From the NCBI RefSeq assembly GCF_001577835.2, contig NC_029541.1, positions 3,963,141-4,027,140 of the forward strand: 64,000 bases of DNA, written 5' to 3'. The DNA is from Coturnix japonica (Eukaryota; Chordata; Aves; Galliformes; Phasianidae). Below the pieces are notes generated by a model. It did not search any database. It saw only the letters and a list, made by a program, of their open reading frames with translations, and had not been told where the DNA came from. This document shows, one piece after another, positions 12,371-24,900 of the stretch (its first letter is position 1; each line of letters begins with the position of its first letter). Position numbers and translations under genes: made by a program.

Positions 12371-14624
12371 CACAATCTTGACAGAAGTGACTTTTCTAGA
12401 AGACTGAGAAACTCCTCTAGAAGACAGAGAAAAACTAAAAGAACAATACACAGTGATTCCAATATCTACAAGAAAGATCTCTGACAATGGTATTAATTGC
12501 TCCAGTGAAAGATGCTGCTTACTTAAGAAATTATTCCAAGGGTGTGGCATCTACAGTGCTTCTCTTAATCATGTTTGAATAAGGGATTAGATAATGCATC
12601 AGTGTCATGATGAAAGGGGCTGTACAGAGAAAGCGTGCCCCTGTTTTGTAACCAGGCTCTTCCTCTGTCAGTGTCAAAACTTCCTGTCTGTATTGCAATT
12701 GAAATGAATATAATCAGGGCAAGGCTCAACAGATTGTAACCTGATTGCAAGACTGAGGGTTAGAATGGGCTCCTGGCACTCCAGGCTTCTGGCATCAACT
12801 CAGCAGTGCAGACGCAGCAGGATTTCAGTCTCTCATACTGAATCCACCTCAACTTGACAATTTCCTGTCGCAGCTCTAAAGGATCATCAAGGTGGGCACA
12901 CACCGGCACCCACAACACCCCTCACCTACCTCAGTCCCTCAGGTGACCTCCAGATTATAGGGGCTGAATGGCAAGAATGAGCTTGAAGGTGTAGCACAGG
13001 AGCTGCAAGTCAGCGGGCTGCAGAAGGACCATTAGCTCCCAAGATCACTTTAGGGTCAGTTTCAGGGCTTCATTTTTCCCTGATCATGCTGTCATTCACA
13101 GCAAAGATCAGATTTATGACCTCTGTCCACTGCTTTAAGGCCACGGAAGTGTACAGGCATGACTCTGCTCCAATAGTTTGTTTTCTTGGCTCCAAAATGT
13201 TGTTCACTGTTCTTCCATCCCTCCTGTGCTGACTGGCAGGTGGCTGCCACGTTTACCACGTCCTGCTATTGTGACAGAGCCTATGTGATCACACTCAAAG
13301 TATTGCATAGTTTTCATTGCCTCCCCCGCGACAGAACAGGGGGTCATTATTTGGAGGACTGAGGGCAGCCAGGATCCTGCCCGCTCCCTGACCTTTCAGA
13401 TAACTGGTTATTCATGCAGATATTGCAGAAATGCTGTTCTGGAGAGGACAAAACATTCTTACTGGAATATCACTGTCCCACACCATAATCACTTCCTAGA
13501 GGAGGCTGTAAAGAGGCGCACCAGTGGTTGTCTGGAATGGGCTCTATACCGTCACCTTCTATGTCACACCAACACTGTTTTACAGCAGCACATTTTCTCT
13601 GGAGGTTTGCTGTCCTTTTGCTGTTGAGGTTGGGGAAGCAAATGTTAGGGCTGCTTTTTTTCCATCATGGAAAGAACAGCGTGTGAGTAAAGTGTGCCCT
13701 CTAGGATTTGGAAGAAACAAAGCTAAAAACCCTAATGGTGTTTGTTTTGAAACAGTTTCTACAATGGATAGCAGTTGTTCTTCCAAAGGAAACAGTGAGG
13801 GAGAAAATGCAGCTTTATCCATTGAGTAATGACTGCAACACCCAGCATGGACCTCGGGCTCCACTACTGCTTCCCGAAACCAGCGTTCTTCAAAGCAGAG
13901 AAATGATGAGCACAGGGTTTGTTTTGGGGCTCCTTGCTAAAACACAGACGTGTTTTTAAATCATGCACAAAAACATTTGCTTCTACGTCAATGCCTCATT
14001 GCCAGAAGAGCCCCTTGAGATCATTCCTACTGTTTAATTATTGACTACATCAAGATTTTTTACTTACATATTTTGCTTTACATTTACGACCCCGTCAATC
14101 TAATAGAGCTCATGAGCAATGAGCTGTACTTGCAATTAAAAGCTACATACACCTGGATTCTGCTCATATGCAGATAAATACTCAAAAATAATTGAGAATG
14201 GATCACTTTTGCAGTGAAAACATTGTGCCAGTTTGTAACAGATGCACTACGAGCCTTGCTTAGAAACATATCTGGCATCATGAAGATCTGTGTTTCCTAC
14301 CAGGAGTTCACTGATGTGATTAATAAGAACATAATAAGAATAATACCCGTATGGATAATTAGCAGAACCAGAGGCAAGTTTAGAAAAGACTTTTTTCATC
14401 TTCTTGGTAACTGGTCAAAACATTTCAGCTTATTTGTGTTATTAAGCTGACAGGTTACGTGATGGAAAGTGTTGTGGAAGAGAGGGGTATGTGTAAAGGC
14501 TGCAAAAGCATTTCTGCTGCTGTGGAATGGTGAGCAAAGACTGTTCAGCAGCCCTAAGAAACACACAGAGCTGCACTATGACAAAGGTGAACACCTTTTG
14601 AAGAGTCAATGAATTGCAAAACAC

Positions 14625-14790
14625 AAAAGGTTTCCAAAAGAGTTTAATAAATAATGAGGTTCTTTTTGTATTGTATAAACTATAAATACACCATGCAGTC
14701 CTTTTTTTGTTGTTTTGTTTTTTAACTTAAAATAATTTACAGGCTGAGGTAGGGGGGTAGGAGGATGTTGGTGCAGGGTTCAGCTCTGTC
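14625..14790 (-). other. NGF: NGF 3' untranslated region
   Basis: Directly after the NGF stop codon the minus strand carries CCTGTAAATTATTTTAAG, then GGACTGCATGGTGTATTTAT and TTTATACAAT. These blocks resemble the conserved 3'UTR of mammalian NGF mRNAs as I remember it. The 3' end is set by the ATTAAA signal at 14643-14648. Confidence 0.75.
14643..14648 (-). terminator. NGF: NGF poly(A) signal ATTAAA
   Basis: ATTAAA on the minus strand within TTATTTATTAAAC, about 145 bp after the stop codon. It is the common variant hexamer and sits where mammalian NGF mRNAs end. Confidence 0.7.
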
Positions 14791-15510
14791 TCAGGGTCTC
14801 CCCGATTTCCTGCTGAGCACACACACACAGGCTGTGTCAATCCGGATAAACCTCCATGCTGCTTGCTTGCCCTCCATGGTCAGTGCTTTGACGAAGGTGT
14901 GTGTTGTGGTGCAGTACGAGTTCCAATGCTTCGCGTCGATCCCTCGGCACCCGCTGGACACCGGCCGAGGGTCCCTGCACTTGGTCTCGAAAAAGTACTG
15001 CTTAAAAACATTGTTGTTAATGTTGACCTCTCCCAACACGGTCACCTCTTTGCCTTTGATGTCAGTGGCTGTGGTTTTGTCCCCGACCCACATACTGACA
15101 CTGTCACACACTGAGAACTCTCCCCGGTGCAATACGGGATGCGCAGTCCTCTTGGTCCTGGCAGTCCTGTTGAGAGAGGCTGCACTGCTGAGAAATCCCA
15201 TACTCTGCCCTTTCCTTGACACTGGAGGCGGCTGTGTGCTGAACAGGACCCGAGAAGACCTGAAACGCTTCTTCTTGAAGAAGTTTTGGTCCATGGCAAT
15301 ATTTAAATCTTCCGTTCCATCTGGCATCCAAGCAAAGTGGCCGTGGGTTGTCTGTGGGGCTGCCTTGGAAATGTGCTGTCCGTTACTCTGTTGTGTAGGG
15401 GGTAAGGAGTGTTCTGCAGGATACTCCAGTGGACCATTGTCCTCTGACTTTGGAGCTGCCTGTGTGCCGATCAAAAAAGCTATAATCAGAGTGTAGTACA
15501 GCATGGACAT
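14791..15510 (-). CDS. NGF: Beta-nerve growth factor precursor (prepro-NGF)
   Basis: Secreted neurotrophin that signals through TrkA and p75NTR to support sensory and sympathetic neurons. The whole 239-residue precursor is in one exon, as in other vertebrates. Residues 1-18 ([18 protein letters not shown]) are the signal peptide. The pro-region carries an N-glycosylation sequon at N114 (NRT) and ends at the furin site RTKR at 118-121. The mature protein (122-239) starts [15 protein letters not shown] and has the six cystine-knot cysteines C135, C178, C188, C200, C228 and C230. Human numbering has the same spacing. Mature chicken-type NGF reads NNNVF where human has the NNS glycosylation site, so the mature sequon is absent. 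The start chosen is the ATG at 15510, matching mammalian MSMLFYTL. The exon acceptor TTTTGTTCTAG ends at 15523, and the frame stays open from there to the ATG (encoding VHSV). Confidence 0.98.
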   Translation of the reverse strand: MSMLYYTLIIAFLIGTQAAPKSEDNGPLEYPAEHSLPPTQQSNGQHISKAAPQTTHGHFAWMPDGTEDLNIAMDQNFFKKKRFRSSRVLFSTQPPPVSRKGQSMGFLSSAASLNRTARTKRTAHPVLHRGEFSVCDSVSMWVGDKTTATDIKGKEVTVLGEVNINNNVFKQYFFETKCRDPRPVSSGCRGIDAKHWNSYCTTTHTFVKALTMEGKQAAWRFIRIDTACVCVLSRKSGRP

Positions 15511-18500
15511 AACGCTATGCACCTAGAACAAAAGAGAAATGCAGTATTACTGTAAGCCACGCTGGCAGAAACAGATGGCGTTTGCTGGCAATAAATGTGT
15601 AAGATACCCAGGACCATACAGATTTCATCAGGATCTCATGTGGGTACCAGATGTTGATCTTCCAGAAGAGCTCATTCAGACAGTATAAAAGTTGTTCATA
15701 AAGTGAGAACATTAGAAAATAATAGCTAGATTATTATTAATTCCTCTGGTATTTGTTATTAGAACACTATGAAGCACTTGTTTGGTATTATTAATGCGGA
15801 GACCATATGGCGACAGCATGTTCCCAGGAGTAAAATCTCTGGTGATTTTTGCAATAACCTTTTTGGCCAGCACTGGTCTTTTGGCTGCAAATACCCTGCA
15901 GAGGAGCAAGTGTAGAAATAGGACCTTGGTTAAAATAGCTCTCTGTTTAGTTCATCTGTCTGCAAGGCTGTCCTTTGGGTGAGGGTGGGGACCACCAAGC
16001 TGGTATTTGTGGAAGTGGGGGAACCCCCTGAATCCAGCCATTAGCACACACTCCCAGCCACACTTACCTGCCATGTGAACAGGCCCCAGCACTCTGGCTG
16101 GCTCAGCAGCCTCCAGCAGCCTCCATCTATCCCACCTGCCCTTTCGGGACGCACCACATTGCTGATTTGGGGCAGATAAAGCCCACGCTCCTTCCCAGAA
16201 GAGCTCAGACATCTCATGTCACAAGGGCAGATGGGATTTGTCCAAGTTCAGGCTGCCTATTAGGACAAATATGGGTATTACATAGGAGCACCATGGGTGA
16301 CAGGCTATTTCTGGTTGGTATCTAAGGTAGAGCATAGCTAAAACCATTATGGTCACAGTACTGGGCACAGAGGAACACACCGTCCTCTTCTCAGTGCCAC
16401 GAGCAAGAAGTTGCACAAATGTCCCTGTATAGCAGACCCAAAGTGAGTGCTAGTATTCCTGTAGCCTGGAGAATGTGCACATCTGTTTGGGTGTGGAAAA
16501 ATGTGGGACAAATATCTAAAATATCTCTAAGAACAATATTATGCTGGAACACCAGCAGCAGTAATACTTTATTAGGTAACTGCCATGTGTTGACTAAATC
16601 AGCCATATGCTAGGGAACAAATCATCAGCAGAGGCACTGAAAACACCATCTGAGATTGCAGCGAAGGGCTGGCATTGTGTTCCTCTGTGAAGAACCATTA
16701 GGTACAGACAGGATGTAAACAGGAAAAAAATAATAATAAATAAAACCCTATCAATACAGGCTCCTCCCTTGTCTTGGTGCTCTGTTTGCATGACATGCCT
16801 CAGCTGGCCCTGAATTGCAGCGTCCAGCCAGCAGGCAGCCTCACACCCACTGGACAAACAGGGCTTTTCAAGAAGAAGAATCAGGCTCTGCAATTCCACT
16901 GTGATTTCCCAGCATGTCCTGATGTTTTTCTGGGTTTGGGTCAGTCACTGTTGACTTCAGTCACTGACTTCACCCCTTCCTGCTCAGCTTTCTCTAAGCA
17001 AAGTTTGAAGCAGCACTAAAGCTTTGTCTTTACTAGGATGCACTGTAGAAAATGCAGAGCCCTGATATGTACCACAGTCCTGTGTGGGTACTTCTTATCT
17101 CAATGAAATAAACAGCTGTGGCTGTATTTGTGCGCAGGGCTTAAGAAACCAGCAGGACAAGCCAAATAGACTAAAGAGATGCTACAAGTCTCTGCATCAT
17201 GGGGATGATATTCTTCCTTTGGACTGGAAGAATTAGGGATGATAGAATGGTTAGGAGTCCAATGCCTCTCACAGAGGAAGTCCTTACTGTTCCAGCTACT
17301 TTAATTTACATAAAAGAAGGCTGTGGGTCGCTGCTTGCTCACATGCTGCTCCTACTTGAGCAGCCATCATCATCTGCACAAGGAAATAGAACTAGGTGTA
17401 GCTCAATAGCTTGGCTATGCACAATTCAAAGAGTAACCCCTCGTTCAGCAGCCAAATTGAAATCAGATGGGTCACTGCATCTCTAAAAAGTTCGCTTTTC
17501 CAACAGAAATGTTAATGGAAAAGGTTTGCAGAACAAACTCCAGGCGCAATTCAGACATGCCAGAACAGCCTCAGCCTATCGTGTTTATGCATAATACCCG
17601 TTATTATTATCCCCTTGTATAGAATGGAGGCATAGCAATGCCAGCAAAGAGCTCTGTCCTGATTTTCTGCCATACTTTTTTTCTCTGAGCTTCTTAGGTT
17701 GCATATTTTACATCTTTCTTTGTATTTCCTGTCCTTCTGGCAAAGCATTCTATGGGATCGTGGCCCAGACGCAAGCAAATGTATCTGGGATATGTGGTAT
17801 TTTCCTGAAGATTCCAAACTGAATCTTTTATTATTACATTAGTAGAAAATAATTAAGAAAACAGCTTCAAAAAGTGGATTAGTCTCACTGACAATGCCAG
17901 CAGAAGAATTAACATTTTAGGGCATGCCTTAAGACTGTTGGGACTGTGACTCTTGCTGATGTGGAGGTATTTTACAGGCTGTTTTAGGGAGTTGTTTCTA
18001 ACTTCATTCTGTATTTACCTACTGGACTCCTCCATGGTGCTCTTTGCAAAGTGTTCACAGTTCCCACCCAGTGCAGCCACCTGAGCTTCCATGGAGATGC
18101 ACATCAGTACCAGTGCTGGCACTGCAGCCTTTGTGATGTGGGCTATGACTGTTACCACAATCCTTTCAATACCACAAACACAACCGCTGTACGAAAGCGG
18201 AGGATATTTAATGAGCCCTGTGACTTCTAACTCAATTATCTCTCATTGTAAGAAATCATTTTCCACAAAGGGCCTGTCTGGAGGCAGAATATGGGAAGGG
18301 GTACGTGGGAGCTCCCCTATTGGCCAAACAATAGCTAGCTAGAAGATAACAGTGATGCAGCTTATTTAATATGTCAAAGAATTAAGCATTTCCAAAAAAT
18401 AAGAGTATTAAATGCAACCTGCCCTTATCTTCTCTTTTCAGAAGACAGATCAATTGCTTTTTAATCCTTCCCTCATTTGTTCATCAGATCTCTTGCTACC

Positions 18501-19183
18501 TGCTCTCATACAAACTCTTCCCCTGGTAAAGATGTTTGGACTGCTGTGTGATGCTGGTAATTCAAGGTTTCATGGTTCCTCTATGTGTTCTGTCCTTACC
18601 TCTGAGTATATTGCACAAAAAGCTGCTCCTGAGGAAGGTCTTTATTTCATCCAGATGCTGAGCTGGGGTTGGCTGCAGCATGCCATCGGGCCACGTTGGC
18701 TGCGTAGTTCAGTCTGGGAGTTGCTTACTCAGTGTTCAGCTAGAATTAAAAGTATGTTTCAGTAAATAGCCAGCAAATACATGATTTCAGTACCCTTCCC
18801 TACTGCATTGCAGGAGTACAGGGACAAATCCACTCTCAACTCTCTGAGCTGTGCCTTTTTCACTGGTAATTGTCTAAAGTGCCAATCTTGTCTTTCACAA
18901 GCAGCATGACTGTAAGACAAGATACCTTATTCAGCTCCTTTACAAGACCCTTCTTAATTATCCACTGTCCCCAATCCCTCTCAGGCATCTTACAGGCTCA
19001 CTGTAAGCAGGAGTAATGCAGCATAAACAAAGCAATACTTGCTAATGTAGCTCAGTTTGCATAACAGGTATGGACAAATGAGTATTCAAACCTCCCATCT
19101 TCATCTTGAAGGCAATTCTGGTTACAAGTGATGAGACCGCATGTTGTCAGTAATCACTCAAAACCAGAGACAAAACCACTGGA

Positions 19184-19217
19184 TGGTTTAGGTTGGAAGG
19201 CACCTCCAGAGGCCATC
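19184..19217 (-). mobile_element. CR1 LINE, short 3' fragment abutting another copy
   Basis: GGTTTAGGTTGGAAGGCACCT is the reverse complement of a CR1 3' end. After about 30 bp it is cut off by a second CR1 end that begins at 19218 in the same orientation. Confidence 0.7.
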
Positions 19218-19497
19218 TCATAGAATGGCTTGGGTTGGAAGGGGCCCCAGGGATCACTGAGTTCCAAATCCCCACCACATGCAGGGCCACCAACCTCCAT
19301 ATCTGTCACCAGCCCAGGGCCCATCCAACCTGGCCCTGAACACCTCCAGGGCAGCTGGACAGACCTCATTGCCCTCTATGAAGAACTTCCCCAGTATCCA
19401 ATCTAATCCTTCCCTCCATCTGATCAACCCACCTGCTCAAGTAGAGCCACCTGAAGCAGGTCTGCCAGGACCACACAGGCATTTATAATATCTACAG
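19218..19497 (-). mobile_element. CR1 LINE, 3' end fragment
   Basis: Minus-strand CR1 starting with CATAGAATGGCTTGGGTTGG, then CCCAGGGATCACTGAGTTCC, CAGGGCCACCAACCTCC, CCCATCCAACCTGGCCCTGA and, less conserved, TAGAGCCACCTGAAGCAGGT with a CAGGACCACACAGGC segment. About 280 bp of 3' sequence. Confidence 0.92.
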
Positions 19498-20197
19498 GAT
19501 AGTTCTGATGGAAAGAAATAAAGAGTGCATATGAGACATCACACAGGATATCCAGTTCTCATAAATCTGAGACCTCCCAAGCTCGTGTGATGTGCTCATT
19601 GCATTGCTTTGTGTAGCAATGTATGCTACGTCTTTTGGAATAACATACTAATAAAGCAATAACCCTTTCAGTGTACTCTGTTAGTTCGGTAATGGTAGAT
19701 CTAAAATAGTGACCACTGCCAAAAATAATCCAGCAGCTTTTCCTACTGTTCTGCCACCCTAAGAAAACACAGCTTCAGCTCCAACTGGCTGGTTATTTAA
19801 CCACAAAAGAGTTTATTTTCAGAAGGTTGTGTTTTTTTTAAGTTCTTTTGCTGTCTTCTTCCCGGATTGCCAGCTGTGGCAGAATCCAGTAAATCAGGCA
19901 GTGTTATTCAAATGATGCTGAAGACAGCATCTATACACCATCCCTCTGTACCTACCCGTCCCAAAGATGAATATAATATCCCACTAATGTCTTGCTTCAG
20001 AATTTACATACATTCAAGGTTACACAATTAAAGAAAACACTTCATTCCTACTCCTTAGTCTCTGCTCTGAGTTGATGAGCAAGAAAATGGGAATTTTTAA
20101 TGAATTCGAGACTTAATTCCTCTATTACATCTACAGTGACTCATCCTGTAACTAAGAGGTTTATGTATGCTGAAGAGCCAGTTGGAAATTACCTGTG

Positions 20198-20198
20198 N
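20198..20198. other. Undetermined base (N)
   Basis: A single N interrupts CCTGTG-N-CACTTCC. It marks an unresolved base in the assembly, in non-coding DNA. Confidence 0.95.
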
Positions 20199-21850
20199 CA
20201 CTTCCTCTTGTTCTGAAGGCCTCCAGTACCGAAATGCTCCTTTGAGTATTTCTAGGGAGAGCAGCAGACTGAGAAAAATGCTGCCCTGCAGCAGGGATCA
20301 TACATTGTGTCACCACAATCATCGTCATCACAGGGTGGACAACAACCTTAGTCTGGGCAATGAGAATAACAAGGAAGCTTAATAGCCCATCACGTTTCTG
20401 TCCTAATTTTGTCACTCCTCCTAAACTGGTACCCAAATATTTCCATTGCTAATGCCTCTGCAAAGCAGCAGCCTTGAGATGACATCCTCCCTGTGCCTGT
20501 CTGAGCCTGACTTCAAGGGATGATTTCAGAGCACCACTAAGGGCTCCTAAAACCCCAGTTCTGTTCATCCCCAAACCTCAACCAGCAGCAGTGGAACAAA
20601 GGAGCACAGTTCCTTTTGATTTCTATACAGACTTCAGCCCCAGGAAACAAACCAAGTCTGTTGCCCATCAACTTCCCAGCTTCTTTGACAAGCCATTCAT
20701 TCCAAATGAAGCTACCCCCAATAGGGGAGATGCAGCCTACAGCAACAGGTGCTGGATTCTTGCAGTAGACATTGGAGACTCTTAACAGAAGGGCACAACA
20801 AGAAGATTCTTGCACAGGACACACAGAGCTCAACTTGCAATGGGATGCAGCTCTTTTTGTGACAGACTGACCATTTGCACAGTGATGAACATGCACAAAT
20901 TTGCTTTGACAAAATTATACCATGCATAAAACAACAAACTGATATTCAGCAAATACAAGAAGTCCAGAGAACTAGAAGTGGTGTTCTACCACATGAAAGA
21001 ACAGGAATTTCAGACTTTCTTTTCTTTTTTTTTAATGAAACTTCCAGTATCAAACTGGAATTCATCTGGAAAGAGAAAGTAAAGGGTAATCAGACTACAA
21101 CATTAGGATCCCATCTTACAGCCAAAAGTAGTTACAGCAGAAAAATACGTCTTCAAGGGCCAGTAAGCTTTTCCAACTAATGATCTTATTCCAGCTATTC
21201 AGAAGGGAATGTAAATCCTGATTCTTGTCCAAACCTTTGTTAATAAGAACCAGCTGAATTTTAAGAGTGATACTAGCTTTAAAAAATAATAATAATAATT
21301 CAAGCTTTTTTTTTTTTAATCTTTCTTCATTTTTCTACCACTATGCAAACACATATGAAACAAATGAGATGTTTAGATATAGAAAATGCCTTGTAGAGTA
21401 ATGCATAAAGTGCAGGGACTCCAGAAATGAAGAAAATAAAGTCGCTGGTCTGTCATGCTCAGATTCTCAAAGATGGACTCTATAACCTGTAATGTTTCTC
21501 TGGATCCTTGGATCTAGGGACCTTCCTTGGGACTTGGAAAAGAACATCATGTCAGCACAAACAATATCTAGAAGTGATAGCGATGATCTTCTTGACGTTT
21601 AATAGCTGCGTGTTTCAGGCTGTCCTGTTCCGTTCATTCTTTATCTCAAAAAGGAATTTCATCTTATCTCCCAATACATTAATACTCATTAAAAGCATCA
21701 AATGTATTTTGGTGGGAATTATGGAGATATCAAAGGGAAGCTGAATTGTTAAGTCAGAACATAGGAAGGAGGCAGCAAAGAGGGCTGAGGTTGAGAGAAA
21801 CTTCAAATGTATGTTGTACCACTGCTGAGCTGCTCACCCTTCATAAAAAA

Positions 21851-21934
21851 TCTTGTTGGAAAAGACCTACAGATCATCCAGGCCAAGCAAACACCAATAA
21901 TTCTCACTAAATCACATCCCTCAACACAACATCC
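21851..21934 (-). mobile_element. CR1 LINE, diverged 3' fragment
   Basis: CTTGTTGGAAAAGACCTACA then GATCATCCAGGCCAAGC and CATCCCTCAACACAACATCC resemble the reverse complement of a CR1 3' end. The copy is short and clearly older than the one at 19218. Confidence 0.65.
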
Positions 21935-24900
21935 TGTGATCATTTAGAAACTTCTGAGATAGTAGAGAAATAATAACAGAATCGAGTACACACTATTGAG
22001 CATCTTCCATTGATAAGATGTCAAACTATTGAGTAGATCAATTAAATGATCAATCGATCACTTAATCAAACGTGAGCAGCACTGCAGCTAAGCTGCAGCA
22101 TTTGGATGTTGTTGATGCCTCTACTACAGAACGAAGCCTGCTATTCTAATCGCTGTGGATAATGAGTTATATTCAGACAACTCGTAACATAATGCTTTGT
22201 AAGGAGTATATGCTTTGGCCCGCATGCAAAGTGCAGACTTTCTGCAGACTTTCATATGAAAAAAGTGGTAACTTGAACTCGCAGTTACACTGATAATACC
22301 CGATTACTATGCTAAAAGTAGGCCTGAAATCTCATCCCAGAATTATGGCATTTTAATTAGAAGAATGTGGACAAAGGCTTAATCTTATTAGTAAAGATAG
22401 AGAGGGATAAAGCAGAAACAAAGTCCACAGCAACATAGCCTGGATGTGAAAAATCAGCAGCCTGGAGGCTGTACTGACTATGCTAAGGACAGCAACAGAA
22501 CTGCTCCCTGCTCCTCTTTGACATAAAAGGTTAAGTCTGACAATGAGTAATTTGAAAGAGCTGCCTCTTCCCCTGCCTTAACTGTGAGTTACTTCACACC
22601 CACTTATTTGAGAGCATGCAGCAGAACCGTAGGGAAAGGTTGTTTTAAATTTAGGAAAAGAATTCAGAGATTTGTGAAAATAATGTTAAAATAATCATTT
22701 TAGGCATTCTGAAGTCTTGTGACGTTCAAGGATAAATAAGAATCTCAACTGTAGCCGATTCCAACAGATGCTAATCTGTCCCTTGGCTTTGCAGTCAGCT
22801 TGAAATAGTACTTGTTTCTTCATGTCATGCCTCTGGCAATGCTTAGTGAAGTTAGAATTACAATCGCCAATGAATCCCATTCTTAATGTCATTAACTTTC
22901 TAAACTGTTCCCCATAGCTGGCAGCCTTTCCATGCAGAGAGACCTACTTAGTTGGGAGCTGGGAGAGTGATGGTTTGTCTGTCCAAAATCATTGTGCCTC
23001 CAATTGAAATTTGTTTGCTTGGTTCATTACAGCGATCACAGACTTTGCACACTGGCTGCATTTCTGTTGTAATTTACCTATTAGTGAAAGGGAGGGGGGG
23101 AAAAAGCTCTATGGTTAATTATGATGATATTTTTTAACAAGGAGAATCTTTAACTGAATTGTTAACATCATAAATTCAGCAAATGTTTGAACTGAAGATT
23201 AGAGGCACAGTTCATCTGTAGATTTTACTCTCATTTCCAGCTTAGGAAGTGATTTGGCAAAATACTGGTATCAGTGGCTGCTTGTCTACCAGCTGATGCA
23301 CAACCACTGTCAGAACCCATAAACCATGAGCTTAAGGTTGATTCCAAACTAGGGACAAATATTGATCAGAAAGCAACAAGGCAGGCCCCAGATGACAAGG
23401 ACTGTAAGTCAAACAGAAAACACAAGCAACACTGCTGCTATTTGTGTTCATTAATCCTGCAGTTGTATAACAGATCATAGGTTACAAGTTTACTTTCCCT
23501 CTCTTAGCACATGAGTCAAGGGTGACCAAAACGATGTGTGTTATAACATGAGCTTGACAGTCATCACTTTAGCAGATGGGGAAGTCAAATATTTGCTTCT
23601 TAATAAGAAAAAGTAAAGCTGATTAATCATCTGAGTCATCCTGCTCTACTTCAGCACTGGAATGAATGGCATTCCCTATGGATCAGCCTACGCAGAAGGA
23701 AATGCTAGACTGTAATCAAGACCCAGTGACTGAGTTCAGTCAAATGCTTCAAAATATCAACCATGAATTTTTTGATAAAATGGAAAGTGGGGATTTTTGT
23801 CTCTCAATCACACAGTTAATCCATTCCTGAAAGCTTCTATTTGCTGGGAAAACAATTAGAAGATTTCCAGTTGGAGGGGATGCTGGTAGAAATTTATTAC
23901 CCCTTTCACAAGCCTACATTATGTTACACTGCAGCGTACAGATTAAGGGACTGGAACACAGCACTTGCCCTTTCACATTCTTCTTTCCCTACAGTGCTGC
24001 AATGCTGCCTTGTCTCTGGGACAGATAAGTGGCAGAGATCCCTGATACCGACTCACAGAAGGCAGCACAATTTTAGAAGCTTTTAGAAGATCATCTCAAC
24101 CTACTGCAGCTCTTGCAGATATTACGACTAGCAGCAAAAATCCCACCTGGAATGGAAACGGGGTAGTTTGGAGTTAAGTCAGTTAAGTTCAGTAGTTGTT
24201 TTCTAGAGGATTCAATCCCAAAAGGCTATTTCTGTGGGTTTTGTTTCTTATATCCAGCAGAAAGAGTTTCAAACAGGAGCTGAAGAAAGTTCCTGTCAAT
24301 TTTTGGCAAGAGCTCATCCATTTGGAAAAACAGTGGTTATCTGAACATTAGTCTAGTTCCTGATGCCCCAGGTTATGTGCAGTGATGAAGAATTTATCAT
24401 CAGCACATCTGTAAATGAGTCATCTTGTTTCTTGCACTCACATGGCTTCACAATTTTACTGCCTGCTTGCATTGACGTAAAATATTGGATACTTGTCATG
24501 TGAAGCTATTCCATCCCATTGATAATATTGGAAATTCCAAGCACAAATAACACCTTAACACCATATCACAGTAAATGTATCCATAATCATCCTGTAACCT
24601 CCACGATATGATACAGTATTAATCTTTAGTTAGCAGCCACATAATGATAAACATTACAACACAGACATCTGGCTGCAAATCATACACCTGGAATTCAGCA
24701 TCTTCTTCATCCAGCTCTATTACACAGCACAGACTGTGCAAATGAGGTGCGAGAGCCTTAGATAAGATATTACAGTGTAAGCAATAACTACTTTTACATT
24801 TTTCCGCTGGCGTAAGGTGATGAATTCATCTCATGCCAACAAGGCTTCACCCAACATAAACACCAGAAATGGAGGATCTCTTATTTGGCTTTTATAGTTT

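Larger units (their letters stand above)
9007..14624. other. Intergenic DNA between TSPAN2 and NGF, right part
   Basis: No recognisable gene. It contains an ATAC/ATAT-rich run near 11940-11970 and a CR1 3' end at 12140-12370. I saw no exon-like conserved frame. Confidence 0.5.

Noticed and set aside
14765-15496. 243-codon open frame on the plus strand across the NGF exon
   Set aside because: It lies antisense to a fully recognised NGF coding sequence and resembles no protein family. Its length is best explained as a by-product of NGF codon use.
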